From Elusimicrobia bacterium HGW-Elusimicrobia-1 (lineage in GTDB: Bacteria; Elusimicrobiota; Endomicrobiia; PHAN01): 53,695 nucleotides of DNA. The position numbers and the translations under genes were made by a program. The notes beneath the pieces were generated by a model, which ran no database searches, was not told the DNA's origin, and was given only the letters and a program-made list of their open reading frames with translations. The stretch lies in contig PHAN01000021.1 of NCBI GenBank assembly GCA_002841695.1, positions 1 through 53,695 on the forward strand, read 5' to 3'. Positions 43,782 to 52,248 of the stretch are shown piece by piece (the stretch's first letter is position 1; every line of letters begins with the position of its first letter).

Positions 43782-46535
43782 TTATTTCTTTTTCTTTCCG
43801 GCGGCATCCTCGACGACAACCTGCGCGGCGGCCAAACGGGCGATGGGAACCCTGAACGGCGAGCAGGACACGTAGTTCATTCCCGCGCGATGGCAGAATT
43901 TCACCGACTCAGGGTCTCCGCCATGCTCTCCGCAAATGCCTATTTTAAGATTCTTGCGCACGGAGCGGCCGCGGTCGATGCCTATTTCAATAAGCTCACC
44001 CACGCCGTCGGCGTCAATCGTCTGAAACGGGTCTACGGGGAGTATTTTCGACGTAAGATAATCCGGCAGGAAACCGCCTATGTCGTCGCGCGAAAAACCG
44101 AACGTCATCTGAGTGAGGTCGTTCGTGCCGAAGCTGAAAAACTCGGCGGTTTCGGCCATCTTGTTTGCAAGAAGAGCCGCGCGGGGAATTTCTATCATCG
44201 TTCCGTACAACACCGGTATCTTTACTCCGAGTTTTTGCCGGACTTCGGCAAGCACGCGGTCGAATATAAGTTTCTGGTTGTTGAGTTCGTTGACGGTGCA
44301 GGTTACGGGTATCATTATCTCCGGAACCGCTTTTTTCCCTTCTTTAATAAGCTCGCCGGCTGCTTCGATTATGGCCCGGATTTGCATCTCGGTAACTTCC
44401 GGGTACGTTACTCCAAGACGCACTCCGCGATGTCCCAGCATGGGATTATTTTCTTTAAGCGCGTCGCCTCGTTTTCTGGCTTCTTCCACGCTTATGCCGA
44501 GTTCCTGCGCCATAGCGGCGACCTTATCTTCCGAGTGAGGAACAAACTCATGCAAAGGCGGATCGAGCAGACGAACGGTTATAGGAAATCCGTCGAGCGC
44601 TTCCATTGTGGCTTTTATGTCGTTTTTAACGAAGACCGAAAGTTCCGCCAGAGCGGCCTTGCGTTCTTCAAGCGCTTTGGACATTATCATCTTTCTTAAC
44701 AAAAACAACGGCTTGTCGCTGCCTTCCCCGTAGAACATATGCTCCGTGCGGAAAAGACCTATTCCCTCGGCGCCGAATTCAACGGCTTTTTTCGTATCTT
44801 TGGGCGTGTCGGCGTTGGTGCGCACTTTAAGAGTGCGGGTTTTGTCGACAAGCTTCATGAGCTCCGTATACGACGTATTGTGCTCAAGGTTCGGGTCTAC
44901 AAGATTTAGCTTGCCCACGTAAACCGTTCCCTTGGTGCCGTTAAGCGTGATCCAATCGCCCTCTTTTACGGTAACGTCGCTTTTGGTCGTAAACGATTTC
45001 TCGTCGTCGGCTATTTCAAGTCCTTCACAGCCGACTATGCAGCATTTGCCCCAGCCGCGCGCCACAAGAGCGGCGTGCGAAGTCATACCGCCTTTGGACG
45101 TAAGTATCGCCTGGGATTTGTGCATACCGTCGACGTCTTCGGGAGAAGTTTCCTCGCGAACGAGTATTACTTTCTCGCCTCTGGCAGCCCATTGAACCGC
45201 GTCGTTAGAAGAAAAAACCGCGCGGCCCACGGCGCCGCCGGGACCGGCCGGCAAACCTTTGGCTATCACTTTGCTGGATGCCTCGAATTTGGGCTCTATC
45301 ATCGGAAGAAGAAGCTCGACGAGTTGATTCGGATTAACGCGCATTATGGCGGTCGCGGCGTCAATAAGCTTCTCCTTGTACATATCGACGGCAATCTTGA
45401 CGGCCGCCGTGCCGTTGCGTTTTCCGACACGGCACTGCAACATGTAGAGTTTCCCTTTTTCTATGGTGAACTCTATGTCCTGCATGTCATGATAATGCTT
45501 TTCAAGACGGGCCTGTATGTCGAAAAGCTCCTTGTAGATTCCGGGCATTATCTGTTCGAGCGTGGGAAATTTTTGGCTCTGGGCGTTCTTTGATTTGTCA
45601 TTTATGGGCGCGGGCGTGCGGATGCCGGCGACGACGTCTTCGCCTTGCGCGTTGACGAGATACTCGCCGTAAAAATAATTGTCGCCGTTTCCGGGATTGC
45701 GGGTGAACGCGACGCCCGTCGCCGAGTCGTCGCCCATATTGCCGAAAACCATCGACTGAACGTTGACGGCCGTTCCCCATTCGTCGGGAATGCGCTCAAT
45801 CCTGCGATAGTCCACGGCGCGTCTGCCGTTCCACGACATAAACACGGCGCCGATGCCGCCCCAGAGCTGATCTTCGGGCTTTTCCGGAAAACTTTTGCCG
45901 AGTTCGGAACTTATCATATTTTTGAACGTCGCGACAAGACCTTTGAGGTCGTCGGCCGTCATTTCGGTATCGAGTTTATATCCTTTGGAATGTTTGAGTT
46001 CTTCAAGCTTCTCGTCCATAAGTTTGCGTATGCCTTTGCCTCTTGCGGGTTCTCTGCCTTCGGCTTTTTCCATAACTACGTCGGCATACATCATAACAAG
46101 CCGACGGTAGGCGTCATAGGCAAAACGCGGATTATTCGTCATTTTGATGAGGCCCCGGACGGTTATGTCGTTAAGGCCGATGTTCAAAACCGTGTCCATC
46201 ATTCCCGGCATGGATTTTCTGGCGCCCGAACGCACGGAAACGAGCAGCGGATCGTTTACGTCGCCGAATTTCTTGCCCATAAGTTCTTCGACTTTTTTAA
46301 GGGCTTTGTTGACCTCGTCTTTGAGAGTCGGGGGATATTTCTTTTTATTTTCGTAGTAATGTGTGCAGACGTCGGTGGTAATTGTGAAGCCCGGGGGGAC
46401 GGGCAGACGCAGGTTCTTATGTCCCGCCATCTCGGCGAGGTTCGCGCCTTTTCCGCCCAGCAGATTCTTCATCGACTCGTTGCCGTCGGCCTTCCCGCCG
46501 CCGAAAAAATAAACGTACTTCTTTGACTTAGCCAT
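43782..46535 (-). CDS. ppdK: Pyruvate, phosphate dikinase
   Basis: PPDK interconverts PEP, AMP and pyrophosphate with pyruvate, ATP and phosphate, allowing pyrophosphate-driven glycolysis or gluconeogenesis. The 917-residue protein has the nucleotide-binding domain (KNLLGGKGANLAEMA near residue 23, SVRSGARKSMPGMMDT near 100), the phosphohistidine loop KGGMTSHAALVARG with His487 and a PEP-binding barrel with GIGLFRTEHMF, MIEIPRAALLA and FSFGTNDLTQMTFGFSRDD. AAGGAGA lies before the ATG, directly after the stop of a toxin gene. ndk follows. Together with eno it points to PPi-linked central metabolism. Confidence 0.98.
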   Translation of the reverse strand: MAKSKKYVYFFGGGKADGNESMKNLLGGKGANLAEMAGHKNLRLPVPPGFTITTDVCTHYYENKKKYPPTLKDEVNKALKKVEELMGKKFGDVNDPLLVSVRSGARKSMPGMMDTVLNIGLNDITVRGLIKMTNNPRFAYDAYRRLVMMYADVVMEKAEGREPARGKGIRKLMDEKLEELKHSKGYKLDTEMTADDLKGLVATFKNMISSELGKSFPEKPEDQLWGGIGAVFMSWNGRRAVDYRRIERIPDEWGTAVNVQSMVFGNMGDDSATGVAFTRNPGNGDNYFYGEYLVNAQGEDVVAGIRTPAPINDKSKNAQSQKFPTLEQIMPGIYKELFDIQARLEKHYHDMQDIEFTIEKGKLYMLQCRVGKRNGTAAVKIAVDMYKEKLIDAATAIMRVNPNQLVELLLPMIEPKFEASSKVIAKGLPAGPGGAVGRAVFSSNDAVQWAARGEKVILVREETSPEDVDGMHKSQAILTSKGGMTSHAALVARGWGKCCIVGCEGLEIADDEKSFTTKSDVTVKEGDWITLNGTKGTVYVGKLNLVDPNLEHNTSYTELMKLVDKTRTLKVRTNADTPKDTKKAVEFGAEGIGLFRTEHMFYGEGSDKPLFLLRKMIMSKALEERKAALAELSVFVKNDIKATMEALDGFPITVRLLDPPLHEFVPHSEDKVAAMAQELGISVEEARKRGDALKENNPMLGHRGVRLGVTYPEVTEMQIRAIIEAAGELIKEGKKAVPEIMIPVTCTVNELNNQKLIFDRVLAEVRQKLGVKIPVLYGTMIEIPRAALLANKMAETAEFFSFGTNDLTQMTFGFSRDDIGGFLPDYLTSKILPVDPFQTIDADGVGELIEIGIDRGRSVRKNLKIGICGEHGGDPESVKFCHRAGMNYVSCSPFRVPIARLAAAQVVVEDAAGKKKK

Positions 46536-46551
46536 GGTAACGTCTCCTTTT

Positions 46552-46818
46552 CTATCTATATATCTCGTGAGTTCCTATGTCGTAATATAAAACTTCGCCG
46601 GGGTCGCAAAATCTGAACAATAATCTGTACTCGTAATTGACACGATACGACCAATAACCCGATAACTCACCTTTCAATTTATGGGTATTTAACTTTCGCT
46701 CAAACGGATTTGACAAAAATATCTTTTCCTGTCTTTGAGCAAGTTTCTTTATGTTCTCCGGCAGTTTTCGGTACGCTCTTGTAAAGTGTGAAGTCGGATA
46801 AATCTTGGAGATTTTCAT
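46552..46818 (-). CDS. RelE/YafQ-like toxin of a type II toxin-antitoxin pair
   Basis: This 88-residue protein of the RelE/ParE fold has the typical FTRAYRKLPENIKKLAQRQEKIFLSNPFERKLNTHKLKG helix region and the strand end SGYWSYRVNYEYRLLFRFCD, then YYDIGTHEIY. Relatives are ribosome-dependent mRNA interferases or gyrase poisons; the His in THEIY and the Arg/Tyr-rich strands fit the YafQ/RelE side. It overlaps the antitoxin gene by ATGA. The stop codon lies 16 bases before the ppdK ATG. Confidence 0.87.
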   Translation of the reverse strand: MKISKIYPTSHFTRAYRKLPENIKKLAQRQEKIFLSNPFERKLNTHKLKGELSGYWSYRVNYEYRLLFRFCDPGEVLYYDIGTHEIYR

Positions 46819-47015
46819 CTCTTGTCAAGCTGAGACAATGAGCGCATCGGACGTATCTTGCCCGCCTTGTATTCTTTTTCACCCTCTCTGATTTTAATCA
46901 GCGCATCGCGGGTTTCGTCCAAACGACGCCGAAGGTTATCGTACTCTTTCTTCGGCAATATGACCAGTTCGTCGCCGTGAGTAATTTTTTTTGGTACCAA
47001 GGTCAATGTTGTCAT
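46815..47015 (-). CDS. Antitoxin of the RelE-like pair
   Basis: This is a 66-residue antitoxin. The N-terminal part TLTLVPKKITHGDELVILPKKEYDNL resembles AbrB/Phd-like DNA-binding segments. The C-terminal helix is charged (RRRLDETRDALIKIREGEKEYKAGK) and ends IRPMRSLSQL, a usual toxin-wrapping tail. GAGAGGT lies six bases upstream of the ATG. Antitoxin-first order with ATGA overlap is typical of type II modules. The family cannot be named precisely. Confidence 0.83.
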   Translation of the reverse strand: MTTLTLVPKKITHGDELVILPKKEYDNLRRRLDETRDALIKIREGEKEYKAGKIRPMRSLSQLDKR

Positions 47016-47048
47016 AATGAACCTCTCGAATAATATGGGTGAATTGTC

Positions 47049-47732
47049 CTACTGAAGTGTCTGAGGTTTGACTTCCACAATTCCGCGGGTAACCGCCTGC
47101 TTGGCCGCGGCCGAAAGCCCCGCGTTCCATTCCTTCATCTCATCCAAGTCCAATCTCTTGACGACCACGTCCACCCGACGGTTCTTGGCGCGGTTTTCGG
47201 GAGTATCGCCGGGTGAGACGGGATGATATTCGCCGTATCCGGAGGCGGTAAGCCGCTTCGGCTCGAAAGATAAATCCTCGAGCATAAATCTCAAAAGATT
47301 TGTGGCGCGGGACGTGGAGAGTTCCCAGTTCGACGGAAACTGCGACGTTCGTATGGGAGTGTTATCGGTATGGCCCTCTATGGTTATTCTGTTGGGGTCG
47401 TCGGTAAGAAGCGACATTACGTCTCTGATTATCGTCTTGGCTTCGGGATAGATTTCGGCTTTTCCCGGGTCGAACATATACTTTTCGGAAAACGTTATTA
47501 TCAAACCTTCCTTCTGCGAGAGTTGTGTGGAAACAAACGACTGCAGGGAATTCGCCAGGACGTAACCGTCTATCCTCTCTTTGATTTTCTTGAGTTGGTC
47601 CTCGGTAGCCGCGGCGGAAAGAGCGAAAAGCATGACGAAAAACACCAGCAGCTGCGTGACGAGGTCGCCGTAGGATGTCATCCACTGAGGTGTAGGAGGC
47701 GGCTTAGCTTCTTCTATTTTTTGAAGTGCCAT
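47049..47732 (-). CDS. motB: Flagellar motor stator protein MotB
   Basis: MotB anchors the stator to peptidoglycan and carries the ion-binding aspartate. The 227-residue protein has a short cytoplasmic N-terminus, one membrane helix starting PQWMTSYGDLVTQLLVFFVMLFALS with the essential Asp23, a linker with a plug-like helix, and an OmpA-like domain with ITIEGHTDNTPI, NWELSTSRATNLLRFM and ENRAKNRRVDVVV. It follows motA by 73 bases. No ribosome-binding site is evident. The ion used cannot be decided from this alone. Confidence 0.94.
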   Translation of the reverse strand: MALQKIEEAKPPPTPQWMTSYGDLVTQLLVFFVMLFALSAAATEDQLKKIKERIDGYVLANSLQSFVSTQLSQKEGLIITFSEKYMFDPGKAEIYPEAKTIIRDVMSLLTDDPNRITIEGHTDNTPIRTSQFPSNWELSTSRATNLLRFMLEDLSFEPKRLTASGYGEYHPVSPGDTPENRAKNRRVDVVVKRLDLDEMKEWNAGLSAAAKQAVTRGIVEVKPQTLQ

Positions 47733-47805
47733 TTTGTTTTAGTCGAGACGCAAGAAGCAATATTCGCCTCTTGGGTCTGCCTAAGCTTTTTATCCGTCTA
47801 AATTT

Positions 47806-48612
47806 TTATGCTCCGGCCGCGGCGCGTTCTCTGGCCGACGCGATTTTTCTTAAGCGCGGCTCAAGATACGCCTGCAAATTACCCTCGATAATTGAGGGGG
47901 TCGTGCCGGACTGAAGCAGCAAAACTCCGCGTATAATAACCTGTTTTACCAGAACCTCTTCCTCGCTGCGCCTTTTTAGTTTTCCGGCGATGGGGTTAAA
48001 CAGCAGATACGCCGCCATAGCGCCGTAAAAAGTCGTCAAAAGAGCCACGGCCATACCCGATGCAATCTGGGACTGGTCCTGAAGGTTTGCAAGCATCAGT
48101 ATAAGACCTATGACCGTTCCTATAAGTCCGAAAGCCGGCGCGTATGTGCCCAGAGCTATGAATATTTCCTGACCGACCTTATGGCGCTCCTGCACGAATG
48201 CCACTTCCGTTTCAAGAAGTCCGCGGATGAACTCGGCGTCCTGTCCGTCGACGACAAGCTGCACTCCGCGTTTCATAAAATCGTTGTCTATTTTTTTTAT
48301 GTCCGATTCAAGCGAAAGGAATCCCTCGCGCTTGGCTTTCTGCGCGAGCGAAACGAACTGCGATATTATGCCCGTGGTATTCTCGGCGGGCTCCATCATG
48401 ACTTTGCGGGCGATATTCCAGACGCCCAGAAACTGCTTGAGCGGATAGTTAATGAGCGTGGCGCAAATGGTTCCGCCGAAAGTAATCATCATCGACGGAA
48501 TGTTGATAAAAAGAATGAATTGCCTTATGTCGAGTCCGCCGCCTCTGAGCATTATTCCCAATGCGATGATAAAAAGTCCGGCGACGGCTCCGATTAATGT
48601 AGTTATGTCCAC
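47806..48612 (-). CDS. motA: Flagellar motor stator protein MotA
   Basis: MotA forms the pentameric ring around MotB that generates torque. The 268-residue protein has four hydrophobic segments (about 4-22, 30-52, 150-170, 185-205). A cytoplasmic loop contains the conserved charged region (REGFLSLESDIKKIDNDFMKRG), and YAPAFGLIGTVIGLILML is the TM3 signature with the conserved prolines. The GTG at 48612 has GGGAGAG five bases upstream. The C-terminal tail is basic. It belongs to a flbD-motA-motB operon, so the organism is predicted to be motile, or its flagellar genes are intact here. Confidence 0.95.
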   Translation of the reverse strand: MDITTLIGAVAGLFIIALGIMLRGGGLDIRQFILFINIPSMMITFGGTICATLINYPLKQFLGVWNIARKVMMEPAENTTGIISQFVSLAQKAKREGFLSLESDIKKIDNDFMKRGVQLVVDGQDAEFIRGLLETEVAFVQERHKVGQEIFIALGTYAPAFGLIGTVIGLILMLANLQDQSQIASGMAVALLTTFYGAMAAYLLFNPIAGKLKRRSEEEVLVKQVIIRGVLLLQSGTTPSIIEGNLQAYLEPRLRKIASARERAAAGA

Positions 48613-48686
48613 TTATCTCTCCCGATTAAATCTCCCCCGACCCATCTTTTCAAAAGATGGAAGCATTTCTCATACAATACGTTTTC

Positions 48687-48758
48687 ATTCCCCCTTAACA
48701 AAGGGGGGCAGGGGGTTGTCTTTCCCCATTTACAAAGGGGGCACAGGTGGATTTCCCG
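48687..48758. repeat. CCCCCTTAACAAAGGGGG-type dispersed repeat
   Basis: The unit holds CCCCCTTAACAAAGGGGG (a 7-bp palindrome), then CAGGGGGTTGTC and a second half TTTACAAAGGGGGCACAGG ending GGATTTCCCG. A related unit begins at 53653 and runs to the window edge. It overlaps the last codons of flbD. Confidence 0.8.
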
Positions 48759-48933
48759 TTATCTTTCTTTTGTATTCTACCACTTTCTCGACGATTTCCG
48801 TCGGAGATTCTTTGACGAGATACTGATTATTGGAAATTAAAACGACCTTTGTGTCGGGCATCGACTCCACCGATTCTATCAGTTCCGCGTTAATCGTAAC
48901 CGCTTGTCCGTTCAACCTGTGAAGAATTATCAT
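48730..48933 (-). CDS. flbD: FlbD family flagellar protein
   Basis: This is a 67-residue FlbD-type protein: MIILHRLNGQAVTINAELIESVESMPDTKVVLI, then the KESPTEIVEKVVEYKRKI end. FlbD proteins of this short type are found beside motA and motB; their role is poorly defined. The start is the ATG at 48933; the longer frame to 49047 runs through a palindromic repeat (CHSRESGNP) and is not coding. The last ten residues (TGNPPVPPL) come from a dispersed repeat that overlaps the 3' end of the gene, so the original C-terminus was probably near YKRKI. Confidence 0.88.
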   Translation of the reverse strand: MIILHRLNGQAVTINAELIESVESMPDTKVVLISNNQYLVKESPTEIVEKVVEYKRKITGNPPVPPL

Positions 48934-48967
48934 GAGATTGTTGAAAAATATATTTTTTGACCATTTT

Positions 48968-49040
48968 GTCATTCCCGAATGCTTTAATCGGGAATCCATT
49001 GTTGACGGAAGCCCTGGATTCCCGCTTTCGCGGGAATGAC
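48968..49040. repeat. Palindromic dispersed repeat (SRESGNP type), copy 2, inverted
   Basis: GTCATTCCCG and CGGGAATGAC bound the element. Inside, GGATTCCCGC-TTTC-GCGGGAATG forms a hairpin, and the asymmetric halves are in the reverse order relative to 39243-39313. It lies between flbD and the tRNA gene. Confidence 0.88.
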
Positions 49041-49076
49041 ATGACAAGGGGTTTTCAATGGCCTCATCATGAAAAT

Positions 49077-49155
49077 TGGTAGCGCCAACGGGATTTGAAC
49101 CCGTGATCTCCGCCTTGAGAGGGCGGCGTCCTAAACCGGACTAGACGATGGCGCC
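49077..49155 (-). tRNA. tRNA-Glu (anticodon CTC)
   Basis: Read on the minus strand, GGCGCCA pairs with TGGCGCT (one terminal G-T) as acceptor stem. The anticodon arm is CCGCC-CTCTCAA-GGCGG, giving anticodon CTC for glutamate GAG codons. The T arm is ACGGG-TTCAAAT-CCCGT, and the 3' CCA is encoded. It stands alone between repeats and an outer-membrane protein gene. Confidence 0.95.
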
Positions 49156-49192
49156 GTTACCGAGAAGGATTTTACAAAATAATTCCGTCCAA

Positions 49193-50626
49193 TCAAAATC
49201 TGAAAACCGCCTGAGTCATTACGCGCCATTCCCTGTGGTCGCGTTCGGCGCTTTCCAGAGCGCTCGACGAAAAATCAAGCACGCCGGAGACCGCGGAAAC
49301 GGGGCGGGGCTTATATATTATCCGAACCGATGTCTTTGAAAAAACAACATCTTCATCCATTCCGGTAAGTTGAGTGTGTTCCATCTCAGGGAACACGGGA
49401 TCGGCGTATTTCATCGTGACGATTGCGTTAAAACCCCGCATTTTGGTCACGAAACGCCCTGAAAGATATTCGTGGCCCACATAGTCGAGAGGCGAACGGG
49501 CGATGGTATAGCCGGGAAAGCGCATATCCGGTATCTCGGCCCAACGGACAAGCGCGTCCACGGAAGATGCCCTGTAAGCGGTTTCAAACACAACGGGAAT
49601 TCCTTCCGGCGATGAGGATGTTCTTTTGTAGACGGCGGATTCGGCGCTAAAAGAAAGTCCGCCCGCCAAGCCATAAGTGCCGAAAACTGAAACGGCCATA
49701 TCGTTGTCTCCGCCGCCGGCGGCGGCGATGGCGCTCTCGGAAGCCGCCGAGACGAATCCGCTCAGGCCGACGGCTAAAGCGCCGGCGCCCTTCAGTCGCA
49801 GTTCGGCGGCGTAGTAGTCAACCGTCTCGTATTGAACCGCCGCGGTCGCGCGCGCGGAAAATATTTTTGAGTTCCAGAACGCCTCGACCGAATCCGCGGG
49901 CGCGTAAACATTATTCACCGCGAGTCCCCATATCCCATATTTGAAATATCTTCTGCCGGCGGAGATTCCGGCGCGGTCCCCGGCTTCCACATAAAGTTCG
50001 TCGACCCAAAGGGGGTCCGAAGTTTTGAAGTTTATTCCCACGGAGCCCGACGAATACTCGTTGACGCCCCAAAAACCGAAGTTTCTCAAAGCCATCCGGC
50101 CGAAAACTTCCTTTTTTCTTACGTCCATCGTCAAACGAATCTGCTGAGAAAATGCCGCCGCCGACGCGGCGATATCCTGCCCCCACGCATAATCGGAGTT
50201 TATGGCAAACTCGGCGCCCATACTGAGGCGGGGCATTTCTTTGACGGAGTTTTCCAAACTTATCAATGCGTATTCCGTCCCGAAATATTTAACCACCCTG
50301 TCGAAACGTTCTTCATCCGACGGATCAAAAATCTCGACCTGCCAGGCGATTTCGTTGAAAAAACGCGCCCATGCCAGCCGCGACGGCGCGGTTTTTTTCA
50401 TCCGGGCATATCGCTTGCGTAAGTTATCCCGCCCTTTGGACGCGAAATATCCTATTTCTTCTATAACGGAACTCTCAGACAGAGCCGCCGGAACCGTCAA
50501 CGGCTCCGATGCCAGCGCGACAGGCATCTTTGCGAACCACGCGGCGGAGACCGCCAAAACGACAAGCGCGACGGAAAATTTTCTCGGCAGAGCGAATGAC
50601 CGGCTCGCCGTCGGATTATTTTTCAT
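49193..50626 (-). CDS. Outer-membrane beta-barrel protein of unknown function
   Basis: This 477-residue exported protein has a signal peptide (RKFSVALVVLAVSAAWFAKMPVALAS, cleaved near residue 40). A helical N-terminal stretch follows (about 45-130, with GYFASKGRDNLRKRYARM and WARFFNEIAWQVEIFD), then about 330 residues of alternating strands with Gly/Tyr turns (RYFKYGIWGLAV, ALAVGLSGFVSAAS). It ends in aromatic Phe (QAVFRF), as barrel proteins do. No porin family can be named. It lies 20 bases after a second protein of similar layout, so the pair probably forms one outer-membrane operon. GAGG is ten bases before the ATG. Confidence 0.75.
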   Translation of the reverse strand: MKNNPTASRSFALPRKFSVALVVLAVSAAWFAKMPVALASEPLTVPAALSESSVIEEIGYFASKGRDNLRKRYARMKKTAPSRLAWARFFNEIAWQVEIFDPSDEERFDRVVKYFGTEYALISLENSVKEMPRLSMGAEFAINSDYAWGQDIAASAAAFSQQIRLTMDVRKKEVFGRMALRNFGFWGVNEYSSGSVGINFKTSDPLWVDELYVEAGDRAGISAGRRYFKYGIWGLAVNNVYAPADSVEAFWNSKIFSARATAAVQYETVDYYAAELRLKGAGALAVGLSGFVSAASESAIAAAGGGDNDMAVSVFGTYGLAGGLSFSAESAVYKRTSSSPEGIPVVFETAYRASSVDALVRWAEIPDMRFPGYTIARSPLDYVGHEYLSGRFVTKMRGFNAIVTMKYADPVFPEMEHTQLTGMDEDVVFSKTSVRIIYKPRPVSAVSGVLDFSSSALESAERDHREWRVMTQAVFRF

Positions 50627-50646
50627 GAGAGTTTTTCCTCTTTGTT

Positions 50647-52095
50647 TTAAATCTCAAGCGTGAAATAAACGCGCATCTCGTTGTACACGCCGCTTGCGGG
50701 CCAGGATTCCGTTTCTTCTCTGTCCCAAATCGTATTTTCTATATAAAATTTCATATCTTGCGCCACAGGCCGCGAATGCCTGAAAATGTATCGCGCCTGA
50801 GATTTACGCCAGTATGAATCCCACAGATAAACCAGATTGATTTCATAGAAAACGTATTTCGGAACGACTAAAGTCCTCTCCGGACGGCTCTGCCATGGCC
50901 CGACGTCTTCTTTTATATGAGGAAAATACGTGAATGCCGCGTCTATGCCGCGTGTGTCATGATCGAAATATAAATGGTCGCGGGCGGAGTAGGCCAGAGA
51001 TGTGGCCATTGGCGTAAAACCCTTGGCCACATCGCCCAGTTGTACGAACACATTAAAATTGCGTTTTTTTATCGCGTCAAACCCGCCGACGACGGCCCAG
51101 CGCGCCTCGTACGGGTCGGTATCCTCTATGATACCGCTCTTGGTCGGACGGTAAGCCGCGACTTCAAGGATGAATTCCCTCAAGCGCCATGGAGAACGCC
51201 ACCACAAGTCCAAACTTGCGGCGTCCTCGGAAGATATGCCGCTAAAAAGCGCGTTCGCTCCGACCTCAAAATGTCCGTCGGAGAACTCTTTTGAAACGCG
51301 GGCCGCCCAGTAATCGTCGGCGCTTTCAAACCCTGTGGTTCCGGGATAATTTGTGGAGGAAAGCCGCGCGAAAACGCCGGATATTTTCAGGCCGACGGCC
51401 GATATGTCGTCGAGCAGGGCGCCCTCAAAAGCGTCGAAATTGTTGTCGGCTATCAACCCCAGACGTCCGAGAATAAAATATATGCGCCCGATTTTCAGCG
51501 ACGAGCGGCCGACGGGCAGCCGCAGTGTCACATTGGCCTCGTCCACTTTAAGTCGTTTTGGATCGTTGCCGACCGCTTTGAAACCGAGTTCTCCGGATAC
51601 CGGACCGGGACGTGACGGAGGCGAGCCGTAGAGCATATGAAACGACGGTAAAATGGAGACCCCCGGCTCTGCGGCAAAAGGGTGGTTGTAAAAACTCTGC
51701 GCGTAAGCCGCCATCCGTCCGGTAATCCGGGAGTCGGCGGACGCGGCCCGCTCTTTGTAGGTCGAGACGGTATTTTGAATTCTTAAAATATCGAGTTCGG
51801 TTTCAAACTCTTCCGCAAGGATGCTTATGGAACGCGGGGCAACGTCGTATCCCTGCAAACGGCCGGCGGAAATGGCTTCGTCGGTCGCTTTTTTTAGTTC
51901 GGCCAGCGCGCGGGCGTAGTCGACGCGGCCGGACACAGCGTCGGGCGCAGGCATAAGGTCCGCTGCCGCCAGATATTCGGCGGCGGCGCGGGCTGTATCC
52001 AAACGGAACGCAACCCCCGCTATCGCGCCCGCCGGCCGCAAAAACACCGCGACGGCAAACAACACCGCACAACGAAAAAAATATCCTGATTTCAT
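50647..52095 (-). CDS. Outer-membrane beta-barrel protein of unknown function
   Basis: This 482-residue exported protein has a signal peptide (YFFRCAVLFAVAVFLRPAGAIAG). A helical region (about 28-130) contains ARAAAEYLAAADLMPAPDAV and ARALAELKKATDEAI, and a barrel-like part has segments such as VTLRLPVGRSSLKIGRIYFILGRLGL, GGFDAIKKRNFNVFVQLGDVAKG and ARYIFRHSRPVAQDMKFYIENTIWD, ending YFTLEI. Like its neighbour it combines an N-terminal helical domain with a C-terminal barrel, and the two may be distant paralogues. A terminator at 52157 separates it from the amidase gene. Confidence 0.73.
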   Translation of the reverse strand: MKSGYFFRCAVLFAVAVFLRPAGAIAGVAFRLDTARAAAEYLAAADLMPAPDAVSGRVDYARALAELKKATDEAISAGRLQGYDVAPRSISILAEEFETELDILRIQNTVSTYKERAASADSRITGRMAAYAQSFYNHPFAAEPGVSILPSFHMLYGSPPSRPGPVSGELGFKAVGNDPKRLKVDEANVTLRLPVGRSSLKIGRIYFILGRLGLIADNNFDAFEGALLDDISAVGLKISGVFARLSSTNYPGTTGFESADDYWAARVSKEFSDGHFEVGANALFSGISSEDAASLDLWWRSPWRLREFILEVAAYRPTKSGIIEDTDPYEARWAVVGGFDAIKKRNFNVFVQLGDVAKGFTPMATSLAYSARDHLYFDHDTRGIDAAFTYFPHIKEDVGPWQSRPERTLVVPKYVFYEINLVYLWDSYWRKSQARYIFRHSRPVAQDMKFYIENTIWDREETESWPASGVYNEMRVYFTLEI

Positions 52096-52156
52096 TTATT
52101 TATGTGAACTCTCAGCGGAAAAAACGAGGAGAATACAAGCGGCGCAAGGGCAAAAA

Positions 52157-52210
52157 AATAACCCTTCGCCTGGGCGCCTCCAAAGAAGCATTTTCCGAAG
52201 AAGGGTTATT
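52157..52210. terminator. Terminator hairpin after amidase gene
   Basis: AATAACCCTTC (52157-52167) and GAAGGGTTATT (52200-52210) form a perfect 11-bp stem around a 32-base loop. On the minus strand the stem is followed by TTTTTT, just after the amidase stop. The large loop could contain further pairing. Confidence 0.75.
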
Positions 52211-52248
52211 AAAAACTGCCGCGGGCGTATGACACTCGCGCTAAAAAT

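Noticed and set aside
45645-46526. 293-codon open frame antisense to ppdK
   Set aside because: It lies wholly opposite a clearly functional gene. The length is explained by GC-rich codon bias and it has no family features.
48934-49047. N-terminal extension of FlbD
   Set aside because: The residues CHSRESGNP and following are a translated palindromic repeat, and the family starts at MIILHRLNG.
52100-52248. Riboswitch between the amidase and outer-membrane genes
   Set aside because: The region is explained by a simple 11-bp terminator stem with a T-run. I could not recognise a riboswitch core.
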